Notes: generated by a model from the letters alone, not told the origin. Shown: positions 35,388 to 45,407, numbered from the stretch's first letter. The stretch: DNA of 64,000 bases from Amycolatopsis echigonensis (GCF_014174495.1 NZ_JACJHR010000022.1:56029-120028), one strand, 5' to 3'. Numbers and translations: made by a program.

Positions 35388-36734
35388 ATGACGGCTTTGC
35401 CCGCCAAGCCCGACCTCGGCCAGCTCCGCAAACAGGCGAAGGAACTCGCCCGCGCCGACTCGGTCGCACTGTCGGAAGCGCAGTTCCGGCTCGCTCGCCG
35501 CTACGGATTCCCCAGCTGGCCGCAGCTTCAGGCGTACGTGCGCCGAATCGCCGAGCACGGACCAGACGTCCAGCATGCCTACCACCAGGACGTCGAGTAC
35601 TACCACGGCCGCGCCGTCGGCCTCCTCGCCTCAGCCGAAGACGGCACCCCGGACGCCCGCGCCGCCTTCGACCGGCACAAGCAACCGCTGACCCGCACCG
35701 GCGCGTTGACCGTCGTCGCTCGGGAGCACGGCTTCCCGACGTGGCGGGCACTGAAGGCCTATGTCGAGGATTTGCCGAAAAACGGCGAACCGTTCGCCCG
35801 GGCCTATCAGCTGGTGGAAGCCCGCGACGTCGACGGCCTGACCACGCTGCTGACCGAAGCTCCGCACCTGGCCCACGCCCGCGGCACCAACGGGAACGAT
35901 CTCCTCGGCATGGCCTCCGCGACCCATGACGAACGCCTCGTCCGCGTCCTGCTCGCCCACGGTGCCGACCCCGCGCGAGCCAACGCACACGGATGGACTG
36001 CCTTACATCAAGCTGCTTACAGCAATTTACCACTGATCGCCGACATGTTGATCAACGCCGGCGCACCGTTGGCCGTTTCTGGCCGCGGAGACGGCGGAAC
36101 CCCGCTCATCGTGGCCCTGTTTTGGGGAAATCGCGCTGTTGCCGAAAAACTGGCCACGCACGAACGGTCCCCTCACAACCTCCGCGTCGCAGCCGGTCTT
36201 GGCGACGACGCACTGCTGGATGAACTCGTCAGTCCAAAGGGGACTCTTTCTCCAGCAGCCGGTGCACACCGTGAGTTCTACCGGCCGCACAGCGGTTTTC
36301 CCTTCTGGCAGCCGACGAACGACCCCGCAGAGATCCTCGACGAATCACTCTCCTGGGCGGCCCGCAACAACCAAGTAGCCGCACTCCGCACCTTGGCGGC
36401 GCGCGGCGCAAACCTGGACGCCGACGTCTACCGCGGCACCGCCCTCACCTGGGCAGCGGCGCGTGGCCACTCAGCGGCAACAGAAACGCTGCTGTCACTC
36501 GGCGCGAACGTCAACCAGGTCGGCACCTTCGGCGGTCCACGCCACGGCGTCGGCATCACAGCACTGCACCTGGCCGCCGAAGGCAACCACCTGGACGTCA
36601 TCGAACTCCTCGTAAACGCCGGTGCCGACCTCGCCGCCCGCGACTCCATCTGGGACAGCACCCCTGAGGGCTGGGCAGAAGCCTGCGACAGCGCCGCCGC
36701 TCAAGAGCTGCTGCGCCGCCTCAGTCGCCGCTAA
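35388..36734 (+). CDS. ankyrin-repeat protein
   Basis: 448 residues. Two N-terminal copies of a short motif come first (FRLARRYGFPSWPQLQAYVRRI; AREHGFPTWRALKAYVEDL). Ankyrin repeats follow from about residue 150 (GMASATHDERLVRVLLAHGADPARAN, GWTALHQAAYSNLPLIADMLINAGAP, ALTWAAARGHSAATETLLSLGANVN, GITALHLAAEGNHLDVIELLVNAGADL). Presumably a protein-interaction scaffold. Two copies of the dispersed palindrome lie in it: one inside an ankyrin repeat (36464-36481, encoding GHSAAT) and one at the end (36724-36741) that supplies the stop codon. The ATG follows GGAAGGA. Confidence 0.88.
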   Translation: MTALPAKPDLGQLRKQAKELARADSVALSEAQFRLARRYGFPSWPQLQAYVRRIAEHGPDVQHAYHQDVEYYHGRAVGLLASAEDGTPDARAAFDRHKQPLTRTGALTVVAREHGFPTWRALKAYVEDLPKNGEPFARAYQLVEARDVDGLTTLLTEAPHLAHARGTNGNDLLGMASATHDERLVRVLLAHGADPARANAHGWTALHQAAYSNLPLIADMLINAGAPLAVSGRGDGGTPLIVALFWGNRAVAEKLATHERSPHNLRVAAGLGDDALLDELVSPKGTLSPAAGAHREFYRPHSGFPFWQPTNDPAEILDESLSWAARNNQVAALRTLAARGANLDADVYRGTALTWAAARGHSAATETLLSLGANVNQVGTFGGPRHGVGITALHLAAEGNHLDVIELLVNAGADLAARDSIWDSTPEGWAEACDSAAAQELLRRLSRR

Positions 36735-36755
36735 TCGGCAACGCCCGACGGTAGA

Positions 36756-36801
36756 CAACCGGAGTCTGCAGTCCGTATCTTTGCGGACTACAGACTCCGG
36801 T
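36756..36801. other. 19-bp inverted repeat with 8-nt loop before the SnoaL gene
   Basis: Arms AACCGGAGTCTGCAGTCCG and CGGACTACAGACTCCGGTT (one mismatch) lie between the ankyrin stop and the next gene's start. Without a T run it could be an ankyrin-gene terminator, an operator, or a structured 5' leader that sets expression of the next gene. Confidence 0.65.
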
Positions 36802-36823
36802 TAACCGACCCGTGGAGACCCTC

Positions 36824-37720
36824 ATGACCACGCCACGCGACCTGTTCGACCAACTCTCCAGCGGAATCACCGACGGTCGTTTCGCCGATCTCGCGCAGCT
36901 CTACGCCGAGGACACCGTCGTGGAGCACCCCACCGCAGTGCCCAGGCCCGGACGCATGGAAGGCCGCGCCGCAGTGCACGACCGTTTCGTCAGCGGCCTA
37001 GGCCAAACCCTTCGCCTCAAACGCCACGACGTGACCGTCCACGAAACCGCCGATCCGGAGGTCATCGTCGCCGAATACCAGTACACCGCCGAATCGCGGA
37101 AAACCGGCCGAACGACCGAAACGGCCAACATCCAGGTCCTCCGCGCCCGCGACGGACTCCTCACCCACACCCGCGACTATCACGACTACCTGCGCCTGGC
37201 CGCCGTCCAAGACGCGACCGCCGGCCTAGTCGAGGCATACGCCCAAGCGCCCGCTTACGAATCTCGCCCCATCGCGCCGCACCCGGCTGAACTCTTCCCA
37301 CCGAACAGCCGTGAAGGCGTTTTCCAACGAGTCGTCTTCGGCGTCGCCGACGGGCGCTGGTCCGAACTCCCCGACCTCTATGCGGCAAAAACCGATGTGC
37401 GGCATCCGTTCCTGCCCGGAGCCCCCGTCCTCCGCACCCGAGACGACCTGCGCACCCACTTCGCCGCCGGTGCCGCGGCAGCCTTCCGCATCGAGGTGAC
37501 CGACCTGGTTCTCCACCTGAGCACCGATCCGGAAGTCATCATCGGCGAATCGACCTACGTGGGCGAAACCAGCTCCGGGACCCCCTTCCAGGTGAACAAC
37601 ATCTTCGCAATGCGCATCCGAGACGGACAGATCGTCGAATCCCGTGACTACGGCGACCACCTCGCACTGGCCGCAGCCACCGGCCGTCTACCGGAACTCA
37701 TCGCCCGCGTCGCCGAATAA
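36824..37720 (+). CDS. tandem SnoaL/NTF2-like protein
   Basis: 298 residues formed by two NTF2-like domains. The first (about 1-130) has FDQLSSGITDGRFADLAQLYAEDTVVEHP and VIVAEYQY. The second (about 160-290) has GVFQRVVFGVADGRWSELPDLYAAKTDVRHPF and EVIIGESTYVGE. Each ends RDYHDYL or RDYGDHLAL. Duplicated SnoaL-like folds act as small-molecule binding or isomerase domains; the substrate is not evident. The ATG at 36824 follows TGGAG; a GTG at 36812 is an alternative. Confidence 0.82.
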   Translation: MTTPRDLFDQLSSGITDGRFADLAQLYAEDTVVEHPTAVPRPGRMEGRAAVHDRFVSGLGQTLRLKRHDVTVHETADPEVIVAEYQYTAESRKTGRTTETANIQVLRARDGLLTHTRDYHDYLRLAAVQDATAGLVEAYAQAPAYESRPIAPHPAELFPPNSREGVFQRVVFGVADGRWSELPDLYAAKTDVRHPFLPGAPVLRTRDDLRTHFAAGAAAAFRIEVTDLVLHLSTDPEVIIGESTYVGETSSGTPFQVNNIFAMRIRDGQIVESRDYGDHLALAAATGRLPELIARVAE

Positions 37721-38419
37721 AGGCAAGGCCTCCACTCGTTCGCCACTGAACGGCAACACCTCAGCCGACACCGGACGCCCTGGCTGCTCACGGCAGCCTG
37801 CACTGCGACGCCGGTGAGCGTCGTCGCCAATGCTGGACACAACCACCGCGCGCGGCTCAGCACAACGTCGCCACTTAAGGGCGAATCGGCACCACGCTGC
37901 CCAACGACAGCCAACCGACCGTTGAAACCGTCGTCGCCATTCAGCGGCAACATCGACCACCACGCTCTGGCCGCGCAGCAAACGCTCACCCGAGCCGTCG
38001 CCGCTCAACGACTACAACTGCCCTCCCGGCTGTCGCCCATGAGACGGCAACCGCACACCGCCACGATCCTCGCCACTCAGCGGCCAACGCCCGCCACCGC
38101 AGTCCCTCGCCACTCAACAGCGAACGTCACGCCCACTCTCGTCGCCGTTCGACGGCACACCGACCGTCCCAGCTGTCGCCGCTCAACGGCAAACGCCCGC
38201 CGCCACGGCTCGCCGTCCAGCGGCGAACGCCCACGGCTGGGCGGCGATGTCTCCACGGCTTTCGCCAGACAACGGCAATTCACTCCACAGGCCGCCACCC
38301 AATCGGCCACACCGGTCGGCGCTGAACGGCAACACTCGCCAAAGCAACTTTCGCCATTAAATGGCAAATGCCTCTGACCAGCACCGATCCCCCGAATTCC
38401 CGCCAGCCACTCGCACTGG
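37721..38419. repeat. palindromic repeat array C (about 13 copies)
   Basis: A convergent gap between the SnoaL and MerR-HEAT genes. Clear copies begin at 37739, 37868, 37934, 38175, 38209 and 38349 (the last with the perfect GCCATTAAATGGC core). Others lie near 37998, 38030, 38071, 38105, 38140, 38262 and 38314. Copies fall in all three frames, so the array is not coding. No gene seen. Confidence 0.88.
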
Positions 38420-39451
38420 CTAGGTGCTTTCAGAGCCCTCACCACCAAAGCCCTCACGCTCTTCAACCACCCTCAGAAGAGCCGAAGCCACCAACGCCAC
38501 ATCCCGATCCTCATCCCCCGCCAACCTCTGCAGCGCCGCGTGCGCGAGAGTCCCCGGCATCTCGGCGAGCGCCTGCGTCAATCGGATCCGCACCGCGGAA
38601 TCCGCAGGATGCGCCGCCGACGCATCGACCAACGCGCCGACGATCCCGTCCACACCCCCAGCCGCCAATGCGCCCAAAACCTCGGCCGCCTCGACGTCGT
38701 TTCGCCCCTCGACGACCATTTCGACAAGCGTCGGCACAGCCTCTTCAGCACCGCGCGCACCGAGAGCGAGCGCCGCATGCCGACGGACCGCAGCGTCCGA
38801 ACCAGCGAGCGCGTCCATCAACAGCGGAGTCGCCTCGTCGCCGGGCAGCTCGATGAGCGCCAGGATCGCGCGTCGGCGGATGTCGGCGTTCTCCGAACGA
38901 AGCCCGGACGCCACATTCGCCACCCCGTCGCCGCCGGTCCGGGCGAGGGCCCACCGAAGCGCGCCGGCGACGTTCGGGTCGGATTCGGCGAGCACCGCCT
39001 TGGCCAGGACTTCAGCGGGAACCGGCACCTCGTCGGCGGGAGCCAGGATCGTCTGCTGCCGACGAGCGGCACCAGGTGAACTGAGCCCGCGCAGCAGTTC
39101 GATGATGCGCAAGGCACCCTCCCAGCCAGAGGGTGCCGAGGCATCGACCGCGCGGAGCCGGGCAAGCAGCTCCTGTTCCCTCTTCAGCCGGTCTTCGGCC
39201 CGCCGGATGAGGTCGCGGACGAGCTCCGACGGCACGAAGGCGGGATCCTCCAGCGCCCGGCCGATCTGCCGCAGCGACATCCCGAGCGACCGGAGGCTCT
39301 CCACGTGAAAGATCCGGCGGATGTCGTCCTCGGAGTACTCGCGATAACCGCCTACGGTGCGACCGGTTGGTCGCACCAGCCCGAGGGCGTCGTAATGCCG
39401 GAGCATCCGGGTGCTCACCCCCGAGCGGCGGGCGACCTCGCCGATCAGCAT
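38420..39451 (-). CDS. MerR-family regulator fused to HEAT-like repeats
   Basis: 343 residues. Residues 1-70 are a MerR winged helix (MLIGEVARRSGVSTRMLRHYDALGLVRPTGRTVGGYREYSEDD), followed by the dimerisation coiled coil. From about 160 it is a HEAT/armadillo-like solenoid (IRRRAILALIELPGDEATPLLMDALAG; VRRHAALALGARGAEEAVPTLVEM) in place of a small effector domain. Translationally coupled to the upstream HEAT gene (7-base overlap). The signal sensed is unknown; the helical repeats suggest a protein partner. Confidence 0.9.
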   Translation of the reverse strand: MLIGEVARRSGVSTRMLRHYDALGLVRPTGRTVGGYREYSEDDIRRIFHVESLRSLGMSLRQIGRALEDPAFVPSELVRDLIRRAEDRLKREQELLARLRAVDASAPSGWEGALRIIELLRGLSSPGAARRQQTILAPADEVPVPAEVLAKAVLAESDPNVAGALRWALARTGGDGVANVASGLRSENADIRRRAILALIELPGDEATPLLMDALAGSDAAVRRHAALALGARGAEEAVPTLVEMVVEGRNDVEAAEVLGALAAGGVDGIVGALVDASAAHPADSAVRIRLTQALAEMPGTLAHAALQRLAGDEDRDVALVASALLRVVEEREGFGGEGSEST

Positions 39452-40125
39452 GCGGTTTCCTGAGCCCGCTCCGGACCGAGCGCAACGATCCGTTTCGCCT
39501 CGTCGACGGCCTGGTCAAAACCGGTGTCCGGGTCCCGGAGCAACCGCTCGGTGGCAACGGCGTGCTCCCGAACGGCCGGGTCGGCGCTCGTCACTGCGAC
39601 CTCCAAAGCCGGCTCGATAACGGAACCGAGCGCGACCAACGCCCGGCTGAGGCTGAGCTGCACGGTCCGGTCGCCACGGCCAAGCTGGGTCGCCAATTCC
39701 GCAGCCAGCGCGGCCTTGTCCCCGTCCGGCACGAGGACGACAGCCGCCCGCCATGCGCTTCTCGCGACCTCGTCATCGGAGTCGTACAGCAACGACCGGG
39801 TGATCGCTGGCCACGCGTTCCGGTCGCCGATTTTCGACAACGTGTGCAGCGACTGGCTCCGGGCCTGCGCCACCGGGGACCGCAGCTCCGCGAGAAGCCG
39901 CAGCACCACGTCCCCCGTCGGGAACCGGGTCAACGCCCAGGTGAGCATGTCGCGCACATAAAAGTCCGGCTCGATCGCGCACCGTGCGACGAGCGCCTCG
40001 ACGAGACCAGGGCCGTCCGGGTGCGTTCCGATCGTCAGGGCGGCCCGCAACCGCGTCGACGAGTCCCCGGCGCCCAACGCCTCGATCAGCCGGGTCGGCT
40101 GGAAATTCCTCTGGGCCGAGTTCAT
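39445..40125 (-). CDS. HEAT-repeat protein
   Basis: 226 residues of HEAT-like helices (LIEALGAGDSSTRLRAALTIGTHPDG, VVLRLLAELRSPVAQARSQSLHTLSKIGD, VARSAWRAAVVLVPDGDKAALAAEL). It resembles the repeat half of the MerR protein downstream, so the pair may be partners or a split duplicate. The ATG at 40125 (MNSAQRN) follows GGAGGTGATCCCG; an ATG nine bases further upstream is in frame. First gene of a two-gene operon controlled by the dyad at 40153-40173. Confidence 0.82.
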   Translation of the reverse strand: MNSAQRNFQPTRLIEALGAGDSSTRLRAALTIGTHPDGPGLVEALVARCAIEPDFYVRDMLTWALTRFPTGDVVLRLLAELRSPVAQARSQSLHTLSKIGDRNAWPAITRSLLYDSDDEVARSAWRAAVVLVPDGDKAALAAELATQLGRGDRTVQLSLSRALVALGSVIEPALEVAVTSADPAVREHAVATERLLRDPDTGFDQAVDEAKRIVALGPERAQETAC

Positions 40126-40152
40126 CGGGATCACCTCCGCCGACCAGTGAAG

Positions 40153-40173
40153 ACCTTGTCACAATGTCAAGGT
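40153..40173. promoter_or_regulatory. MerR-type dyad in the promoter of the HEAT/MerR operon
   Basis: ACCTTG-N9-CAAGGT, 28 bases before the operon's first ATG. On the minus strand it sits between TTGACC and TTCACT with a 19-base spacer, the lengthened spacer typical of MerR-controlled promoters. It is probably the autoregulatory site of the MerR-HEAT protein. Confidence 0.7.
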
Positions 40174-40198
40174 CAAACTCGGCGGGCAAAAGGAACTG

Positions 40199-40643
40199 TC
40201 GCCGCTCAGTGGCGAAACCGGCCTACACCCGCTCCGCCCCGACAGCGACGCCGACGATCGAGCACGGCGCACTACGGCGTGCCGCCGGTACTGGCAAGCG
40301 GCGATGACACCGTGGGCCCTGAGGCGGCCGAAGTTGCTCCGGGCGTCCGTTCGGTGGTGGTCAAACACGCGCTGGGTGCCCGCGCGGCCGCGATGCTGCA
40401 TCCCGTCGAGGCGTGCGACCGGATCGAACGCGGCGGTCCCGAAGACGCTGGCCAACCGCGGGGACGACCGCACTCTGCGCTACTCAGCATCGGACTTCCC
40501 GACGACCCACCAGGTCACCGAACTCATCGCGACACTCGGAGCCTCTAATCCTGACGACCGAACCCAGCCCGCCCACGAAGACGCGCTGACCTCTGACCTG
40601 GGCATTCGTACCGCGAACCGCAGATTCGCCACTAAACGGCAAC
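40199..40643. repeat. scattered palindromic repeats around the M55 remnant
   Basis: Copies at 40199-40216 (TCGCCGCTCAGTGGCGAA, the reverse-type orientation) and 40625-40643 (TTCGCCACTAAACGGCAAC) flank the peptidase remnant. A weaker copy is at about 40977-40995. Confidence 0.75.
40276..40564 (+). pseudogene. remnant of an M55 D-aminopeptidase (DppA-like)
   Basis: One frame reads GVPPVLASGDDTVGPEAAE, then VRSVVVKHALGARAAAMLHP and VEACDRIERG. After a frameshift near 40440 another frame continues LANRGDDRTLRYSASDFPTTHQVTELIATLG. The first part resembles the C-terminal half of M55 peptidases, where GDD and the VVVKxAxG and HPxEAC motifs are typical. The N-terminal half and the metal ligands are missing. 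It is a decayed gene fragment flanked by palindromic repeats. Confidence 0.6.
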
Positions 40644-40697
40644 AGCCGTCCAAAGGCAATCAGGCCGATCTCCCGGCCAGCAAGGCCCGACGAAAAC

Positions 40698-40964
40698 CTA
40701 CGATTCCCCCGGCAACTCGAACTCCCCGTCCCGGACCCCGCGAGTGAACGCGTCCCATTCCGAAGGCGTGAACACCAGCACCACCCCGTCCGGATCGGAC
40801 GGCTGCCGGATGGCCACGTAGGTCACCCCGTCCGAATGCGGTACGAACGCGAACTCCGCGCAGTGCTCCAGGGTCACGCCCGGCGGTTCGGCGCGGATCC
40901 AGGTCGCGCCGGTCAGGTCGAGCTCGTGCCGGATGTGCGCCTTGTCGTCGGTCGGGCGGCTCAT
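40698..40964 (-). CDS. DUF397 domain protein
   Basis: 88 residues. It contains GATWIRAEPPGVTLEHCAEFAFVPHSDGVTYVAIRQPSDPDGVVLVFTPSEWDAF in outline, the standard DUF397 pattern ending with the SEWDAFxxGVRDGEF motif. DUF397 genes usually sit beside an XRE-family regulator gene; none is adjacent here, so this one is an orphan. The ATG at 40964 was chosen on family length. Confidence 0.85.
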   Translation of the reverse strand: MSRPTDDKAHIRHELDLTGATWIRAEPPGVTLEHCAEFAFVPHSDGVTYVAIRQPSDPDGVVLVFTPSEWDAFTRGVRDGEFELPGES

Positions 40965-41014
40965 CGGCACAGCGTATCCGCCATTCGGCGGCAACGCCTT
41001 GGAACGAAAAGAGA

Positions 41015-41043
41015 CCCTGCCGTCCGGCGAACGGACGACAGGG
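41015..41043 (-). terminator. ilvBNC terminator
   Basis: CCCTG-CGTCCG / CGGACG-CAGGG hairpin 20 bases past the ilvC stop, followed on the minus strand by TCTCTTTTCG. Confidence 0.85.
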
Positions 41044-41062
41044 CCTCCTCCTGGGAAACCGG

Positions 41063-42100
<1,038 letters not shown>

Positions 42101-42118
42101 TTACACGAAATCTGAGGT

Positions 42119-42625
42119 TCAGCGGGGAGAAGCGGCGGTGATCGAGCGGGCCCCGCGGCCCACCGCGACCATGCCGGACTGGACGAGTTCGCGGATGCCG
42201 TACGGCTCCAGCATCCGCAGCAGCGCGCCGATCTTGTCCGACGTCCCGGTCGCCTCGACGGTGAGCGCCTCCGGCGAGACGTCCACCACCTTGGCGCGGA
42301 AGAGCTGGACGGTCTCGAGGACCTGGCTGCGCACGGTGGCGTCGGCCCGGACCTTCACGAGCAGCAGTTCGCGCTGGACCGCGCTGCCTGCTTCCAGCTC
42401 GACGATCTTGATCACATTCACCAGCTTGTTGAGCTGTTTGGTCACCTGTTCGAGCGGTAGCTCTTCGACGGCGACCACGATCGTCATCCGGGACACCTCG
42501 GGGTTCTCCGTGGGCCCGACAGCAAGGGACTCGATGTTGAAGCCGCGGCGGGAGAACAGTCCGGAGACCCGGGCGAGCACACCGGGCTTGTTCTCGACCA
42601 GCACGCTCAGCGTGTGGACAGTCAT
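42119..42625 (-). CDS. ilvN: acetolactate synthase small (regulatory) subunit
   Basis: 168 residues. The N-terminal ACT domain is [28 protein letters not shown], the site of valine feedback in this family, and the C-terminal domain includes [14 protein letters not shown]. The ATG overlaps the ilvB stop by 4 bases, which couples the subunits' translation. Confidence 0.97.
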   Translation of the reverse strand: MTVHTLSVLVENKPGVLARVSGLFSRRGFNIESLAVGPTENPEVSRMTIVVAVEELPLEQVTKQLNKLVNVIKIVELEAGSAVQRELLLVKVRADATVRSQVLETVQLFRAKVVDVSPEALTVEATGTSDKIGALLRMLEPYGIRELVQSGMVAVGRGARSITAASPR

Positions 42626-44508
42626 GCTTGCTCTCCCTCCGCGGCGGCGGCCTCGACAGCTTCCTGCGAAACCTCGTCGTCGTCGAACAGCGGCCGGATG
42701 CCGCGCACGGCCATGATCTCGTCGTTCCCGGTGCCCGCGGCGACCATCGGCCACACCTGGGCATCCTTCCCCACGACGAAATCGATCACGACGGGGCGGT
42801 CGTTGATTTCCATCGCGCGCCGGATCGTCGCGTCGACGTCCTCCTTGGCCTCGCAGCGCAGGCCGGCGCAGCCGAGCGCCTCGGCCAGCAGCGTGAAGTC
42901 CGGGATGCGGTGCTTGTGCGTGCCGAGATCGGTGTTGGAGTACCGCTCGGAGTAGAACAGGTTCTGCCACTGGCGGACCATGCCGAGGTTGCCGTTGTTG
43001 ATCACGGCGACCTTGATCGGCGCGCCCTCGATGGCGCACGTGGCGAGTTCCTGGTTGGTCATCTGGAAGCAGCCGTCGCCGTCGATCGCCCACACCTGCG
43101 TGTCCGGCAGGCCGAACTGCGCGCCCATCGCGGCCGGCACGGCGAAGCCCATGGTGCCGAGGCCGCCGGAGTTGATCCAGGTGCGCGGCTTCTCGTACTT
43201 CACGAACTGCGCGGCCCACATCTGGTGCTGCCCGACGCCCGCCGCGTACACCGCGTCCGGGCCGACCAGTTCGCCGATCCGCTCGATGACGTACTGCGGC
43301 GACAGCGAACCGTCGTCGGGCCATTCGTAGCCCGCCGGGTAGTCCTCGCGCCACGAGTCGACCTGCGTCCACCAGTCCGTCAGGTCGGGACGGGCGCGGT
43401 CGAACTCGGTCTTCACCGCGTCGATCAGCTCGCCGATGATCTCCTTGCAGTCGCCGACGATCGGCACGTCCGCCTTGCGGTTCTTGGAGATCTCGGCCGG
43501 GTCGATGTCCGCGTGGACGATCTTCGCGTCCGGCGCGAACGACGACAGCTGGCCGGTGACCCGGTCGTCGAACCGGGCGCCGAGCGCGACCAGCAGGTCG
43601 GCGCGCTGCATCGAGGCGACCGCGGCGACGGACCCGTGCATGCCGGGCATGCCGACGTGCTGGCGATGCGAGTCGGGGAACGCGCCGCGCGCCATCAGCG
43701 TGGTCGCGACCGGGATGCCGGTCAGCTCGGCGAGTTCGCGCAGCTGCTCGGACGCCTCGGCCTTGATCACGCCGCCGCCGACGTACAGCACCGGCCGCTG
43801 GGCCTGCGCGATCAGCTTCGCGGCCTCGCGGACCTGCTTGCCGTGCGGCCGCAGCGTCGGGCGGTAGCCGGGCAGCCGGAGTTCGGGCGGCCAGGAGAAC
43901 GAGGTCATCTCCTGCAGCACGTCCTTGGGGATGTCCACCAGCACCGGGCCGGGCCGGCCGGTTGAGGCCAGGTGGAACGCCTCGGCGATCGCCCGCGGGA
44001 TCTCCGCCGGGTCGGTGACGAGGAAGTTGTGCTTGGTGATCGGCATGGTGATGCCGCAGATGTCGGCTTCCTGGAACGCGTCGGTGCCGATCAGGTTGCG
44101 CGACTGCTGCCCGGTGATGGCGACGACCGGAACCGAGTCCATGTTGGCGTCGGCCAGCGGGGTGACGAGGTTCGTGGCGCCCGGACCCGAGGTCGCCATG
44201 CAGACGCCGACCTTGCCGGTCGCCTGCGCGTAGCCGGTGGCCGCGTGCCCGGCGCCCTGCTCATGGCGGACCAGGACGTGCCGGACCTTCGTGGAGTCGA
44301 GCAGCGGGTCGTAGGCGGGAAGGATGGTGCCACCCGGAATGCCGAACACGACCTCCGCGCCGACCGCCTCGAGCGAGCGGACGAGCGACTGCGCGCCGGT
44401 GACGCGCACCGGCGTACCCGCCGGCGGGGCGGGCTTCGGACGTGCTCCTGGGACACCGGGCGCGGTCGGCCCGGGCTTCGCGTCGCTGCGCGACGTGGCA
44501 CTGGTCAT
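42622..44508 (-). CDS. ilvB: acetolactate synthase large (catalytic) subunit
   Basis: 628 residues. The TPP-binding enzyme has the conserved Glu in [18 protein letters not shown] and the TPP motif [16 protein letters not shown]. It condenses pyruvate with pyruvate or 2-oxobutyrate. The N-terminal 40 residues are a Pro/Ala-rich extension common in actinobacteria. ATG at 44508; a GTG-type extension of 26 codons exists but would run toward the leader terminator. Expression is controlled by the leader at 44592-44700. Confidence 0.97.
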   Translation of the reverse strand: MTSATSRSDAKPGPTAPGVPGARPKPAPPAGTPVRVTGAQSLVRSLEAVGAEVVFGIPGGTILPAYDPLLDSTKVRHVLVRHEQGAGHAATGYAQATGKVGVCMATSGPGATNLVTPLADANMDSVPVVAITGQQSRNLIGTDAFQEADICGITMPITKHNFLVTDPAEIPRAIAEAFHLASTGRPGPVLVDIPKDVLQEMTSFSWPPELRLPGYRPTLRPHGKQVREAAKLIAQAQRPVLYVGGGVIKAEASEQLRELAELTGIPVATTLMARGAFPDSHRQHVGMPGMHGSVAAVASMQRADLLVALGARFDDRVTGQLSSFAPDAKIVHADIDPAEISKNRKADVPIVGDCKEIIGELIDAVKTEFDRARPDLTDWWTQVDSWREDYPAGYEWPDDGSLSPQYVIERIGELVGPDAVYAAGVGQHQMWAAQFVKYEKPRTWINSGGLGTMGFAVPAAMGAQFGLPDTQVWAIDGDGCFQMTNQELATCAIEGAPIKVAVINNGNLGMVRQWQNLFYSERYSNTDLGTHKHRIPDFTLLAEALGCAGLRCEAKEDVDATIRRAMEINDRPVVIDFVVGKDAQVWPMVAAGTGNDEIMAVRGIRPLFDDDEVSQEAVEAAAAEGEQA

Positions 44509-44591
44509 CGGTTCTGCCTCGTGGGTTCTCGGTGTCACTCGTTCGGGTTGTCTGGGCCGTACTTCCGGTCGGGGAACCGGTTTCACGCAAC

Positions 44592-44626
44592 AAAAAACCC
44601 TCGCCGACCGTAAGGTCGCACGAGGG
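44592..44626 (-). terminator. attenuator terminator of the ilvB leader
   Basis: On the minus strand CCCTCG..CGACC-TTAC-GGTCG..CGAGGG is followed by TTTTTTG. It lies between the leader peptide and ilvB. Confidence 0.9.
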
Positions 44627-44663
44627 TCGCGCGTCGACGCAGAGGACTCTTCCTAAGCGTCGG
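44627..44663 (-). promoter_or_regulatory. leader hairpin upstream of the ilvB attenuator
   Basis: Arms GCGCGCCGACGC and GCGTCGACGCGC (one wobble pair in RNA) enclose an inner AGGA/TCCT stem. The 5' arm overlaps the 3' end of the leader peptide, the same plan as in the cimA leader. Confidence 0.7.
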
Positions 44664-44700
44664 CGCGCTGAGGAAGTACGAGACCGGTCTGCGTAATCAC
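44653..44700 (-). CDS. ilvB leader peptide (15 aa)
   Basis: GTG..TAG encoding MITQTGLVLPQRADA, with Ile2 and the run Leu7-Val8-Leu9, branched-chain codons ATT, CTC, GTA, CTT. Together with the following hairpin and terminator this is an attenuator. The GTG coincides with the predicted transcript start, so it is probably leaderless. Confidence 0.82.
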   Translation of the reverse strand: MITQTGLVLPQRADA

Positions 44701-44707
44701 GGCATGG

Positions 44708-44737
44708 ACGTTAGTCGCGCGCCCGGGCGAGTGTCAA
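44708..44737 (-). promoter_or_regulatory. predicted ilvB leader promoter
   Basis: TTGACA (44732-44737), 18 bases, TAACGT (44708-44713), with the start expected 7-8 bases further at the leader GTG. Consensus -35. Confidence 0.75.
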
Positions 44738-44832
44738 CTCTACGGGACAGCGGTTCCGCATCGTGGACGGCCAGTACTGCCCGCGCGCGACCCGGACGCA
44801 GGTCACTCCGGGCACCGGTGCACCATTCCTTC

Positions 44833-45399
44833 GTGGCCAAGAAACAGCAGGAACAGCGTGCGGACGAGGGCCGGAAGGCCGTGTTCCGGATCCCCACCAC
44901 GGCGTATCTCGCGATCGGTCTGCTGACCGTGTGTGTGACACCTATCGCACTGGGCGAGATCGGCGGATTCCAGTGGCTGTACGTCTTCCCGCTCGCGCTG
45001 CTCGTGTTCGTAGCGCGCACGCGCACCGTCGCGACCCGCGAAGGACTGCACGTCCGGACGGTCTTCGGCCAGCGCGACCTGCCGTGGTCGTCGCTCAAGG
45101 GGTTGGCGATCACTAACAAGGCTCGCGTGCGCGCCGTCCTCGGCGACGACACCCAGGTCAGTCTTCCCACGGTGCGGACGCGGCATCTTCCGGTGCTGGC
45201 ACTGGTGAGCGAGGGCAAGATCCAGGACCCGTCCGGCGTGCTGAGCGACGAGGAGCTCACCGGTCAGAAACCGGCCGCCGAGACCGCGCCGGACGCTGCC
45301 GCGGAGCCCGCCCCGGAATCCGCTCCCGAGCCCGCCGAGCCGGAGCCCTCCGCCGACGCGGAACGGACCGGCGGCGGCAACGGCAAACCAGCCGAGTAG
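44833..45399 (+). CDS. PH-domain membrane-associated protein (CFP-6-like)
   Basis: 188 residues. Two hydrophobic segments (TAYLAIGLLTVCVTPIALG, WLYVFPLALLVFVA) are followed by a bacterial PH fold (TRTVATREGLHVRTVFGQRDLPWSSLKGL). The C-terminal tail of about 45 residues is Pro/Glu/Ala-rich. The homologue beside ilvB in mycobacteria is the secreted antigen CFP-6. The role is unknown. GTG at 44833 is preferred because upstream codons are low complexity. Divergent from ilvB. Confidence 0.85.
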   Translation: MAKKQQEQRADEGRKAVFRIPTTAYLAIGLLTVCVTPIALGEIGGFQWLYVFPLALLVFVARTRTVATREGLHVRTVFGQRDLPWSSLKGLAITNKARVRAVLGDDTQVSLPTVRTRHLPVLALVSEGKIQDPSGVLSDEELTGQKPAAETAPDAAAEPAPESAPEPAEPEPSADAERTGGGNGKPAE

Positions 45400-45407
45400 A
45401 ATTGGTA

